A stretch of DNA of 64,000 nucleotides. Origin: Cohnella hashimotonis. Its GTDB lineage: Bacteria; Bacillota; Bacilli; Paenibacillales; Paenibacillaceae. Positions 35,331-43,636 of this stretch are shown piece after piece (the stretch's first letter is position 1; each line of letters opens with the position of its first letter). Position numbers and translations under genes: made by a program. Location of the stretch: assembly GCF_030014955.1 (NCBI RefSeq), contig NZ_JAGRPV010000001.1:372001-436000 (forward strand), read 5' to 3'. Under the pieces are notes generated by a model. That model saw only the letters and a program-made list of their open reading frames with translations. It did no database searches and was not told the origin of the DNA.

Positions 35331-35794
35331 TTAAAGAGAAAGTATTAAAAAGTGAATTTAAAGAGTATCAAATACAGAGAATACAATGGTTATTCGACAA
35401 TGATATAATCCGCGAGAGTAATGATGGTTATATAGAATTTACTGATACTAAAATGATCTACATTTTAAAAGAACTTTATTACGAGGATTTATTAAGTTAC
35501 TGGCACTATCCAGATGAGATCAAAAAAGTAATTGATAATTTATCAAGCCAAAATTATGTTTATTTTGAAAGTACTTTGTTATCTAGAAACGAACAGGATT
35601 ATTTTGACTTTTACTTGAATAAAGCAAAATTCACCAATGGTCATGACCTTCGAAATAGGTATTTGCACGGTACTAATAGCAATGATGAGAAACAGTATGA
35701 ATCAGATTATTATTCATTCTTAAAGTTGATTGTAATAATTATCATCAAAATTAACGATGAATTATGTATTAAAAATGATTTCACGGTTAAATGA
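35331..35794 (+). pseudogene. DUF4209-type protein, 3' part with RNxxxHG motif
   Basis: The remaining 154 codons of the interrupted gene. Bases 35651-35671 encode RNRYLHG, the RNxxxHG motif that defines DUF4209 and resembles the R-x4-6-H active site of HEPN RNases; it sits in GHDLRNRYLHGTNS before a hydrophobic helix (FLKLIVIIIIKIND). HEPN-like proteins in AT-rich islands often belong to phage-defence or toxin systems, which is an inference here. The frame can be read from 35264 inside the IS, but a fused product is unlikely to be active. Confidence 0.85.
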
Positions 35795-35872
35795 CTAAGT
35801 GACATGAAAATAGGACTCCAATCGAAAATTCATTTTATTCTATTTTGTGCAATGCGGCGAACTGTACCGCAA

Positions 35873-35959
35873 GTGAAATTCTATAGCTGGAGCGATTAGA
35901 TTGGCTACACCGACAACCAAATCGCCACAGGAGATGAAGAAAAACGCAAAGCGGAATAG
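35873..35959 (+). pseudogene. Relic of a second sulfurtransferase C-terminus
   Basis: One frame reads VKFYSWSD, stop, IGYTDNQIATGDEEKRKAE, stop. This matches VKLYSGSWSDW and ISYDENRIATGEEEN at the end of the sulfurtransferase at 31071-31925, with a two-residue deletion and W changed to a stop. Only about 28 codons remain. It marks the far side of the AT-rich island, as if the island had entered next to a duplicated or homologous sulfurtransferase gene. Confidence 0.8.
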
Positions 35960-35979
35960 CGGCATTGAATCATGGATAC

Positions 35980-36017
35980 ATCTCCATGTGGTTCAAGAAC
36001 CTTGGCGATGTATTTTT
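35980..36017 (+). terminator. Terminator downstream of the sulfurtransferase relic
   Basis: ATACATC pairs with GATGTAT, followed by TTTT. It shares the outer stem with the terminator at 46567-46611. Between 36018 and 36160 no gene is visible. Confidence 0.7.
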
Positions 36018-36160
36018 GTCTCAGCCAACACGGATTCAAGAATAGGCTTCGGAAAATACTTACGTCATGACTGCCCAGAATGTATTCTAAGTAAGCATTC
36101 TTCTTTTTGGTAATCTCTCGAATAAATAATCGTATGTGAATTTAATACAGAGCACCGTAG

Positions 36161-36526
36161 AAAGAATGCCATGCTCTGGCGGAAGTACCAGAGGAACTGA
36201 GTACATACTATAAGGAAAACAAAGATAAGTTGGATTCGCTGCCGAGCGAAGCGGCGTTGGATGAGTTTCGTCTGCTCTCCGGCAGGTACTACTTTAGCGA
36301 GTTGGAGGGGACGGATTCGGTCGACTTGCTCGATTCTTTAAAGGAAAAGTACGGGAACCCGCAGGAAAAGAATGGCGCCAACGACTCCACTTATTACGAG
36401 TGGGTTACCGAACGGTCATTAATCGTGTTCAACGGTGAAAATTATTTGGCCTATCATACAATCTATGGCCCGGTAAAAAAGTATGGGAAGGTGAATAGCG
36501 CCAAGTCGAATGACGACGATCTATAA
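36161..36526 (+). pseudogene. Hypothetical protein, probably 5'-truncated
   Basis: An open frame of about 121 codons begins directly after a stop at 36158 without ATG or GTG; TTG 36230 would give 98 residues but has no ribosome site. Composition is soluble and acidic: LSTYYKENKDKLDSLPSEAALDEFRLLSG, then a beta-like STYYEWVTERSLIVFNGENYLAYHTIYGP. Base composition matches the main chromosome rather than the AT-rich island. Most likely the C-terminal remnant of a longer, perhaps secreted, protein. Family not recognised. Confidence 0.5.
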
Positions 36527-36567
36527 CTAGGACAAGGTACGGGACTCATAATCGCTTTTGTACAACA

Positions 36568-36607
36568 AACAAGCCGCCAATGCCCTCGGGCCACATGGCG
36601 GCTTGTT
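36568..36607. terminator. Bidirectional terminator
   Basis: Perfect 12-base stem AACAAGCCGCCA/TGGCGGCTTGTT with a 16-base loop, serving the remnant gene and the convergent serine hydrolase. Same family as the hairpin at 31960-31997. Confidence 0.82.
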
Positions 36608-36652
36608 CTACTTCCCCGAATTCAACATAAGGCTAACCCTTACCCTGCCTAC

Positions 36653-38569
36653 CTAGCTATAAAACTGCCAGAACACAAGCTGCCCCACCAGAACAACCAT
36701 CATCGCAGCAGGCAGGATGGCCGACCACTTGTACCGGGCCGTCGAAGCAGAGCGTCTCTTCATCCAGGACAGCAGCAGCGCACCCAACAAAATTGCAGCC
36801 AGCCCAGTCAGGCCGTAGTTGACGATAATCTGCGGATAGACTTCGGCATAAGCCCGCTCATTGTTGCTGAGCATCCGCAAGGCAAGAATCAGATTGTTCG
36901 CCACAATACCGGTACCCGTCAAGGTGAGGCCGGCCACCAGCTTGCGGCTGACGTTACGAGGTGCAGGGCGGCGTTTTCTGGCTCTCAGCGCGTTCATGAC
37001 TGCCCGTACCAGCAATACGAGCGGAGCAATAATAAAATAAACGATGGCCAGCACCGCTAGAGCGGCGCTCAGGACCAGCACCGGCATGGATTTACTGGCA
37101 GGCAGCGGCAAATAATCGGAGGTATAGACCGAGATCGCTTTTACATCGCCATCCTTGACAGTCGCATACAGCATGGGCCAGGCATCGAGCGCCGAGTCTC
37201 CGCTTACTTTCTCATAAAGGTAAGGCTGCACCTGCTTGTAGCTTCCAGTCCTGCCCGCTAGCGTCATCTGGAGCTGATCGGCCCCCAGCGGCTTCAGCTT
37301 CATCATCGTCAGATAGGGAAATAGCTTCATGAAGCCATGTTCAGGGCGGCGCGCAGCCACGAACTCGCCTCGAACCTCCGACACATCCGGCAGATTGACA
37401 GCTTCCGCCTGCTTTTGCGTGCCCACGATCGCTTTGGTCAGACCATGGACAATATGAGATTCGCCGGCCTGGTTGGTCATAATGACGATCGCAAACCGGT
37501 CTTCGGGCACAAGCTGCAGATTGGTGGCAAAAGCAATCGTGTTCCCGCCATGTCCGAGCGTCCGGTGTTGTCCGGGATATTCCCAGAATCCATGGGCGAT
37601 ACCCGGCATTCCTTCAGCAGAGGTATGGCTCTGCGTCAGCATCGTGCCCAGCGTGTCCTGTTTCTCAAACAGAGGGGACTGCTGTCCGGCAGGCGGGAGG
37701 AAGGCCATCGCAAACTTAGCCAGATCCTCCGCGGTGCCGTTATTGCCGCCGTTCGGGTACATGGACATATAATTCCACGATCCCGGGGTGAAGGAACCCT
37801 CTTCTTTGAAGAAATAACCTTTGGCTTTATGCTCCAGCAAGTCCGGGCGATCCTCTACGACGGAATGCGCAATGGAATGGGTCATGCCCAGGGGATCGAA
37901 AATATGCTGCTGAACGTATTCGTGAAAAGGTTGACCGCTGATTCTCTCTACAATATACGCAGCCAGCGAGTTGCCGTAGTTCGAATAGGCCACAACCTCG
38001 CCGGGTCTATAAATCTGTGCGGGCTGGGCTAGCTGCAGCCCTTCTTCCAGCGACCGTACTTCCTCCGGGGATTGATAGGCCATATCGAACATATACTCTT
38101 CAAACCCGGCATTGTGGTTCATCAGATGGAGCATCGTTATGGGAGCATCGTATCTCAGCTTGGTCAGGAAATTCGCCGGCAAATAGCCGCGAATATCTTC
38201 GTTCAGATCGATTTTTCCCTGTTCAGCCAGCTGCATCACGGACGCCCATACGGCAAGCTTGCTGATGGAGCCCCACTCCATGACCGTATCCGTCGAGACA
38301 GGAATCTGCCGCTCCACGTCTGCGTAGCCGTAGCCTTTGGACAGCACCACCTGGCCATCCTTCACGATAACAACCGACGCGCCTACAGTTTGTTGCCCGA
38401 TGTACTTTTTTACATAATCGTCGACAAAAGTTTCCAGACCGGTTAACGGAATCCCGGAAGGGGTTGCTTCACTCGTTCCCTCGCCAGTGTCCTCTGCTGC
38501 AATTGCTGTGATACTACTGAACAAAAACAGTAGCATTGAGAGCACAAGCGTACATCCTTTTCTTAACAA
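36653..38569 (-). CDS. Class C beta-lactamase-like serine hydrolase with C-terminal membrane domain
   Basis: 638 residues from TTG 38569 (GGAGGAGAGG upstream). Signal peptide, then a penicillin-binding-like domain with the catalytic Ser-x-x-Lys in GSISKLA, the Tyr-x-Asn motif in YSNYGNSLA and the late HGGN (KTG equivalent). A beta-domain follows, then about five membrane helices from residue 500 on. Such PbpE/FmtA-like proteins act outside the membrane on cell-wall D-amino acids or small esters; true lactamase activity is uncertain. Monocistronic. Confidence 0.88.
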   Translation of the reverse strand: MLRKGCTLVLSMLLFLFSSITAIAAEDTGEGTSEATPSGIPLTGLETFVDDYVKKYIGQQTVGASVVIVKDGQVVLSKGYGYADVERQIPVSTDTVMEWGSISKLAVWASVMQLAEQGKIDLNEDIRGYLPANFLTKLRYDAPITMLHLMNHNAGFEEYMFDMAYQSPEEVRSLEEGLQLAQPAQIYRPGEVVAYSNYGNSLAAYIVERISGQPFHEYVQQHIFDPLGMTHSIAHSVVEDRPDLLEHKAKGYFFKEEGSFTPGSWNYMSMYPNGGNNGTAEDLAKFAMAFLPPAGQQSPLFEKQDTLGTMLTQSHTSAEGMPGIAHGFWEYPGQHRTLGHGGNTIAFATNLQLVPEDRFAIVIMTNQAGESHIVHGLTKAIVGTQKQAEAVNLPDVSEVRGEFVAARRPEHGFMKLFPYLTMMKLKPLGADQLQMTLAGRTGSYKQVQPYLYEKVSGDSALDAWPMLYATVKDGDVKAISVYTSDYLPLPASKSMPVLVLSAALAVLAIVYFIIAPLVLLVRAVMNALRARKRRPAPRNVSRKLVAGLTLTGTGIVANNLILALRMLSNNERAYAEVYPQIIVNYGLTGLAAILLGALLLSWMKRRSASTARYKWSAILPAAMMVVLVGQLVFWQFYS

Positions 38570-38705
38570 TAAAACCTCTCCTCCAGGCAGGTAAATTCCG
38601 GCAGTCCTCCTATTCTAACAAAAGTTCTCAAACTTGACCGTATCGTATTGTAAAAGGTGCAAGCAGTTGCATAATTTTAAATCAACAAAAATATGCAATA
38701 TTTAC

Positions 38706-38711
38706 TATAAT
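38706..38711 (+). promoter_or_regulatory. Probable -10 box for the small lipoprotein gene
   Basis: TATAAT in an AT-rich stretch about 75 bp before the start; the -35 is weak. Confidence 0.45.
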
Positions 38712-38787
38712 GGAAGTTCCAACAAGCTCACCTAGACGAAGCGACGGGTGTCAAAGAATAAGTTGCAACATGGAGGGGGGAGACACT

Positions 38788-39291
38788 TTGAAATATGTCT
38801 TAAGCACATTACTATTAATAATAGTAATGGGAATTACGGGATGCAGAGTGAATGATGATAATCGGAAAATGACATTAACTGTCGGGGGAGAATCAGTTGA
38901 TTATGTTATGTATAACCCTTCCGAATCAGAAAACGGACAAGATTATCGATATAAATTCGCTTTTCAAGAAGAACCTTTAACTAATATTAAATATATAAAA
39001 ATGCAGGATAAAATAACGATTAATTTCGGGAATCCGTCTCCGGATAAAGTTAGTGTAAGGGACAGCTTACTACACTCGAACGGTGAGTATATCTATCCTG
39101 ATAAATTGTCCCTTGTAACGCCGCTCCCCATAAAAGATGGGGTTTCAAAATATATTGTTCAAAAAAACCCGGCCTCCGCATTAAGCTCGCAATTCGATAA
39201 ATCAAAGAAATATTTTAGAGGGATTACCATTACGGCCAGTTGGGGAAAGCAAGAAAAACAATATCTTTTCGTAATACGTACAGATACATAA
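38788..39291 (+). CDS. Small lipoprotein of unknown function
   Basis: 167 residues from TTG 38788, preceded by GGAGGGGGGAG. Hydrophobic signal with lipobox GITGC; the mature part is polar and beta-rich (KMTLTVGGESVDYVMYN, YLFVIRTDT) with no known catalytic motif. More AT-rich than its neighbours. Likely anchored outside the membrane; family not recognised. The longer frame back to 38710 lacks a ribosome site. Confidence 0.7.
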   Translation: MKYVLSTLLLIIVMGITGCRVNDDNRKMTLTVGGESVDYVMYNPSESENGQDYRYKFAFQEEPLTNIKYIKMQDKITINFGNPSPDKVSVRDSLLHSNGEYIYPDKLSLVTPLPIKDGVSKYIVQKNPASALSSQFDKSKKYFRGITITASWGKQEKQYLFVIRTDT

Positions 39292-39427
39292 TTGATAATC
39301 TTCAACACAACGGACCGATTATATGAGAAGGAATTTGAAGACGCTTCTAAGGAACTGCGGACGCTTGTTTCTAGTTGATTTATGTACAGAGAGGAGGGGA
39401 GGGGAGCCGCCCCCTGCCCTCGATTTT

Positions 39428-40282
39428 TCATACCCGGGTTAGCTTATCCGGATTTCGTACAACGAAGATCCTGGCAAATTGCCCGCGTTGGAGTTGTACA
39501 AACAGAGCCCCGACGGCTTCGTCCCCCGAACGGAGTATCAAGCTCATCTCGCCGTTCAGCGGGGCAGCCTCGAAGCGAATATTCGCCCTGACAGTGTTCT
39601 TGAACCCGTCGAGCAAGAAACGGGCCACGGGAACGCGCGTTTGTACCGGGCGAAGGGCCGCAACCGCTTTGCCGCCGCCGTCGGAGACGAACATGACGTC
39701 TTCGGTCAGCAGGGACAGCATATGATCGACGTTTCCTTGCTCGAGGGAGGAGAGGAAGCGGCTCACCCATTCCCTGTCTGCCGCTTCGGCTGCGACATGC
39801 TCTTCTTCGGATATGTCCATCTTGCTCTTGGCCCGGCTCATCAGCTTCCGGCAATTCGCTTCTTGCTTGCCGAGCAGCTCGGCGATTGCGGGATAATCGA
39901 AATCCAGCGCCTCGCGCAGGACAAACACCGCCCGCTCTGTCGGCGTCAGCCGCTCCAGCAGTACGAGCATGCCGTACGACAATAGATCGCGGCGGACGAC
40001 CGCCGTCTCGAGCGTATCCGTCTCCTGCGTCCGAATCGGCTCGGGGAGCCAGGGACCGACGTACGTTTCCCGCTTCTTCCGCGCCGATTTCTGCAGGTTG
40101 AGGCAGCGATTGGTGACCATTTTGCACAAATACGCCTTCGGCTCTTCCAGGCGCTCGGGATGGACTTCGCCCGCCTTGATAAATACGTCCTGTACCGCAT
40201 CTTCCGCGTCCGCCGCAGATCCCGTCAACTGATAGGCAAGCGTAAACAGAAGCGCCTTGTATTGATCGTACAGTTCCTCCAT
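39428..40282 (-). CDS. ECF sigma factor, SigJ/ECF41 type
   Basis: 284 residues from ATG 40282 (AAAGGTGAT upstream). Region 2 (YKALLFTLAYQLTGSAADAEDAVQDVFIKA) and region 4 (LTPTERAVFVLREALDFDYPAIAELLGK) are followed by a SnoaL/NTF2-like C-terminal domain with the DGGGK motif that marks ECF41. In that group the C-terminal domain controls activity and there is no classical anti-sigma factor. The usual ECF41 partner is a carboxymuconolactone decarboxylase, oxidoreductase or epimerase; here a peroxiredoxin and a nitroreductase lie directly upstream on the same strand. Confidence 0.9.
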   Translation of the reverse strand: MEELYDQYKALLFTLAYQLTGSAADAEDAVQDVFIKAGEVHPERLEEPKAYLCKMVTNRCLNLQKSARKKRETYVGPWLPEPIRTQETDTLETAVVRRDLLSYGMLVLLERLTPTERAVFVLREALDFDYPAIAELLGKQEANCRKLMSRAKSKMDISEEEHVAAEAADREWVSRFLSSLEQGNVDHMLSLLTEDVMFVSDGGGKAVAALRPVQTRVPVARFLLDGFKNTVRANIRFEAAPLNGEMSLILRSGDEAVGALFVQLQRGQFARIFVVRNPDKLTRV

Positions 40283-40341
40283 TTGCCGTATCACCTTTCC
40301 TCGGGCGTATTCCCTATTCGCTTCTTTATTTTCCAAAGAAA

Positions 40342-40375
40342 CCCGCCTTTACGCAAGGGTAAAGGCGGGCGTTCT
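40342..40375. terminator. Terminator between peroxiredoxin and sigma factor genes
   Basis: CCCGCCTTTAC pairs with GTAAAGGCGGG around GCAAGG; T-rich on both sides. Confidence 0.8.
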
Positions 40376-40383
40376 CGTTTTTC

Positions 40384-41031
40384 TTATGGGGTCAGCTTTT
40401 TTAATTGATCGATTATATCCTCCGGCTCCATCCGTTTCATAAGGTCCGGATTCACGTGCGCGCGGCGGATGATTCCTTCCTTATCCACGATAAACGTCGC
40501 CGTAATCGGTAGAATCCAGCGGTCGGTTTGATTGAACTTCGCGAGATCCATCCCGGATTTCTCATAGAGGTTCTGCAGGTAATCCGGTAATTCGTACAGC
40601 ACCCGGTAGCTGTCCGCGACGTGGCCGTTCGAATCGCTTAACACGTGGAAGGTGAGGTTCTCCTTCTCCTGATGGGACAGCGAGTTGTCGGGGCTTTGCA
40701 GCGACACGGCCATCAGTTGGCCGCCAAGCCTCCCGATCTCCGGCAACAACTGCTGGTAGGCTCGAAGCTGGATATTGCAAAACGGACACCAGCTGCCGCG
40801 GTAAAAGGTCAGAACGACCGGTCCTTTCGCAAGCTCGTCATATAGATTCACCCGCTCTCCGAGCGGGCTGGCCAGCGTAAAATTCGGAGCTTGGTCCCCT
40901 TCCTGCAAACCGAGAACGATACCGGACGCTTGCTGCTCCTTGATGTGCCGAAAAACCTGAGATTGCACTTCTTCGGGCGCGACAGCGATAAAATGGTCCT
41001 TCGCTTGATCCAATAATGGTTTGATCGTCAT
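40384..41031 (-). CDS. Peroxiredoxin-like protein (AhpC/TSA family)
   Basis: 215 residues. Thioredoxin-like fold with FYRGSWCPFC (C82-x-x-C85), the atypical peroxiredoxin class that keeps a CPFC pair, then LMAVSLQSPD and the late ATFIVDKEGIIRRAHVNPD. It reduces peroxides or disulfides in the cytosol. ATG 41031 has an AAAGGGAG site. It lies 31 bp after the nitroreductase in the same direction, probably one transcript. Confidence 0.88.
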   Translation of the reverse strand: MTIKPLLDQAKDHFIAVAPEEVQSQVFRHIKEQQASGIVLGLQEGDQAPNFTLASPLGERVNLYDELAKGPVVLTFYRGSWCPFCNIQLRAYQQLLPEIGRLGGQLMAVSLQSPDNSLSHQEKENLTFHVLSDSNGHVADSYRVLYELPDYLQNLYEKSGMDLAKFNQTDRWILPITATFIVDKEGIIRRAHVNPDLMKRMEPEDIIDQLKKLTP

Positions 41032-41061
41032 GGTCCAACACTCCCTTTAATCTGGAATCGT

Positions 41062-41727
41062 TTACCGCCACTCCACAATCTCATCGAGCGTTTGCCTTGC
41101 TTTCGGACGTTTGGGATCCTCCTGACGATATCCGAAAGCGACCATACAGGCTAAACCGAAATCGTCGCCGTTTATAATTCCTTCATTTTGCAGAATAGCG
41201 GTCACCTTTTGTCTGTCAAAGCCTTCGATCGGACACGAATCAATGCCGATTTGAGCCGCGGCGGTCATCATGTTGCCCAATGCGATATAGGTTTGTTTGC
41301 TGGCCCACTCGAAAAGGAGACGATCGTTGTCTTCGAGCTCCGTTTCCACGAAGGTTTGATAGGAACCCAGGAAATGCGGAATAAGCGCTTCAGGGAAATT
41401 ATGAACGTCATTCACCATTTTAGTCACATGAGCGGAGTCATGCCTTAAGCCTTGTCTGGCTAAGATTACGACAAAGTGACTGGCCGTGGGCAGCGAACTC
41501 TGGGCACCGGCGGTTACAGGCTTTAATTTTTCACGAAGCGCAGCATCTTGGATCACGACAAGCTTCCAAGGCTCGAGGCCTGCCGAGCTTGGAGACAGTC
41601 TTCCGGTCTCCAATATAAAGTGAAAATCTTCATCCGGAATCTTTTTGTTCGGGTCGAATGACCTGCAAGCAAACCTGAATTGATAAGCTTTCAAAATTTC
41701 TTGTTTTTGGCTCTCCGTCCCTACCAT
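41062..41727 (-). CDS. Nitroreductase-family FMN oxidoreductase
   Basis: 221 residues from ATG 41727 (AAAGGAG 10 bases upstream; the frame reaches 41844 without another site). FMN-binding signature FACRSFDPNKKIPDE near the N-terminus, SPSSAGLEPWKLVVIQD and the late IDSCPIEGFDRQKV and PKRPKARQTLDEIV. NfsB/YdfN-type flavoprotein reducing nitro or quinone compounds with NAD(P)H. First gene of the unit with the peroxiredoxin. Confidence 0.9.
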   Translation of the reverse strand: MVGTESQKQEILKAYQFRFACRSFDPNKKIPDEDFHFILETGRLSPSSAGLEPWKLVVIQDAALREKLKPVTAGAQSSLPTASHFVVILARQGLRHDSAHVTKMVNDVHNFPEALIPHFLGSYQTFVETELEDNDRLLFEWASKQTYIALGNMMTAAAQIGIDSCPIEGFDRQKVTAILQNEGIINGDDFGLACMVAFGYRQEDPKRPKARQTLDEIVEWR

Positions 41728-41913
41728 GTGAAAACAACTCCTTTTGCGATTTGCACATATAACAATGCAGGGCGCCGATTTGTGACAACGGAAGTAAAAT
41801 AAATTTGACTGAGCGGATCGGATGGGGAAGCCTTCCGGCGCCATTCTTCTTCCGGCCGTTTAGGTTTCTGTTCGTTCATTCGGCGGGTAATAGAGCCAAA
41901 AGGAGGGGCTGCC

Positions 41914-42999
41914 ATGCCGCATGCGAAGTTTTTTCGAATCATTCTCAGCGTTATTTTTGTGCTGCTGGCGATCTTTCTTCTCTTCCTTGATCGCTTCATG
42001 TTCGCGCCGATCGTTCGGATGTTCGAGATTCTGATTCTGCCGATCACGCTGTCCGGCTTTCTTTATTACCTTCTTCGCCCGATCGTCGGCTTTCTACATA
42101 ACCGGGGGATGAAGCGTTTGCTTGCGGTTACGCTGCTCTATTTGGTGTTTGCGGGTTTAATCGCTCTTTTTGTCTGGCTGGTGTGGCCGACGCTGCGCGA
42201 TCAGACGAACAACTTTATCAACAGTGCGCCCAAAGTCGTGGAGGACCTGAGCGATCAGGTTCAGGATAAGACCGACGACGGGAGCGTGGTCTCCTCGGTC
42301 CTGCCGGAGTCGTTCGATTTGGAAACTCGCATTTCGGAGTACGCCCAGAAGGCAGGCGCTTGGGCTTCTACGTACCTGACGAGCATCATTTCAGTCATCT
42401 CGCGTGCCGTCGTGCTGATCGGGGTCGTGCCGGTCATTCTCTTCTTTATGCTCAAGGACGGGCGCAAGCTGGAGGATTCCCTGTTGTATCTGGTGCCGCG
42501 CAAATACAAGGCCGAAGGGCGTGCGGCCCTGTCGGAGATTGACGAAGCACTCGGTTCGTTTATCGTAAGCCGGGTCGTGCTGAACATCATTCTCGGCGGT
42601 CTCATGTACGTCGGCTTCCTTTTTATCGGGCTTCCGTATGCATTGATGCTTGTGCTAGTAGCCGTCGTGCTGAACTTTATTCCGTACATCGGCGCCATTC
42701 TATCGTCTGTTCCCGTCCTCGTTGTCGCATTTATGGAATCTCCCATGATGGCGCTCTGGTCGCTGCTCATTATTCTGGCTGCGCAGCAGATTCAGGACCA
42801 TATTCTGACGCCGATCATCTTCGGGCGGACGATGGCGATTCATCCCGTGACCATTATCGTGCTCCTGCTGCTTGGCGGCGATCTCGCCGGCGTGCTGGGC
42901 ATGCTGCTGAGCATCCCGTTCTATATTGTCGTTAAAATTTTATTTACGCACATTTACAAGCTATTCTTCCAGGAGAAGGTGGAAGAGATCGTGGAATAG
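41914..42999 (+). CDS. AI-2E family transporter
   Basis: 361 residues; AAAAGGAGG upstream of ATG 41914. Eight or so membrane helices in the family's pattern: two N-terminal pairs, a soluble central region (FINSAPKVVEDLSDQVQDK) and the conserved late block PYALMLVLVAVVLNFIPYIGAILSSVPV and DHILTPIIFGRTMAIHPVTIIVLLLLGG. Members export autoinducer-2 or act as Na+/H+ antiporters; which applies cannot be told. Confidence 0.92.
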   Translation: MPHAKFFRIILSVIFVLLAIFLLFLDRFMFAPIVRMFEILILPITLSGFLYYLLRPIVGFLHNRGMKRLLAVTLLYLVFAGLIALFVWLVWPTLRDQTNNFINSAPKVVEDLSDQVQDKTDDGSVVSSVLPESFDLETRISEYAQKAGAWASTYLTSIISVISRAVVLIGVVPVILFFMLKDGRKLEDSLLYLVPRKYKAEGRAALSEIDEALGSFIVSRVVLNIILGGLMYVGFLFIGLPYALMLVLVAVVLNFIPYIGAILSSVPVLVVAFMESPMMALWSLLIILAAQQIQDHILTPIIFGRTMAIHPVTIIVLLLLGGDLAGVLGMLLSIPFYIVVKILFTHIYKLFFQEKVEEIVE

Positions 43000-43058
43000 C
43001 GCCGCGGTCTCCGTCCCTTCACAACAAATTAGTGGACGATCTGCTTTTATGCGCATAT

Positions 43059-43091
43059 AATTAGGTTACCTATTTAATTGGTTACCTAATT
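43059..43091 (+). promoter_or_regulatory. Inverted-repeat operator before the MarR gene
   Basis: AATTAGGTTACC (43059-43070) and GGTTACCTAATT (43080-43091) are inverted copies with one mismatch, 9 bp apart, ending 37 bp before the MarR start. A typical MarR autoregulatory site. Confidence 0.7.
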
Positions 43092-43128
43092 GTTAAGTTG
43101 CTTATGTAAGTTCCGGGGAGTGAGCCGA

Positions 43129-43611
43129 TTGTCCGATGAGCGGAAGGAAATCGCAAAGCAGTTAATGGAATCGTACTTTCAATCGCAAGTCAGCGGAAAT
43201 ATGATGCAGAATCGCGCGGTGTACAATCAGAAGCCAGGCGAGATCATGGTTCTCTACTTCATCAGCATGAACGTCAAGGATAGCGATACGGGACTGATGG
43301 TGTCGGAGATAAGCGGTAAATTGAATGTGACTTCGCCGACGATCACGCAGCATATCAACAGTCTGGAAGCGCAGGAGCTGGTCAAGCGTCTTGCCGATCC
43401 TGCCGATCGGCGAGTCGTCAGAATCCAGCTTACGGATCAAGGCAAAGCGTATATTCAACGTATCAATGAAGCCCGCCTTAACATGTTCGTTGACTTGGTC
43501 AGCCATCTTGGAGAGGGAGAAAGCAAGCAATTTGCCGATATGATGAAAAAGGCCTCGGAGTATATGCTCAAGCAACAAGCGTTCTACATTCGAAGCTTCT
43601 CTGCGGAGTAA
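43129..43611 (+). CDS. MarR-family transcriptional regulator
   Basis: 160 residues from TTG 43129 (GGGGAGTGAG upstream). Winged helix with MVSEISGKLNVTSPTITQHINSLEAQELVKRLADPADRRVVRIQLTDQGK. By family a dimeric repressor released by a small aromatic or oxidant. It sits 25 bp ahead of a short-chain dehydrogenase gene, its likely co-transcribed target. Confidence 0.9.
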   Translation: MSDERKEIAKQLMESYFQSQVSGNMMQNRAVYNQKPGEIMVLYFISMNVKDSDTGLMVSEISGKLNVTSPTITQHINSLEAQELVKRLADPADRRVVRIQLTDQGKAYIQRINEARLNMFVDLVSHLGEGESKQFADMMKKASEYMLKQQAFYIRSFSAE

Positions 43612-43636
43612 TGTAAATGAAGGAAGGGGGACGAAT

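Noticed and set aside
35901..36113. A 70-codon frame after the DUF4209 gene
   Set aside because: It reads through the sulfurtransferase relic and the terminator hairpin in a different frame; no ribosome site.
39375..39725. Frames antisense to the sigma-factor C-terminus
   Set aside because: Short shadows of the ECF41-type gene, without start signals or motifs.
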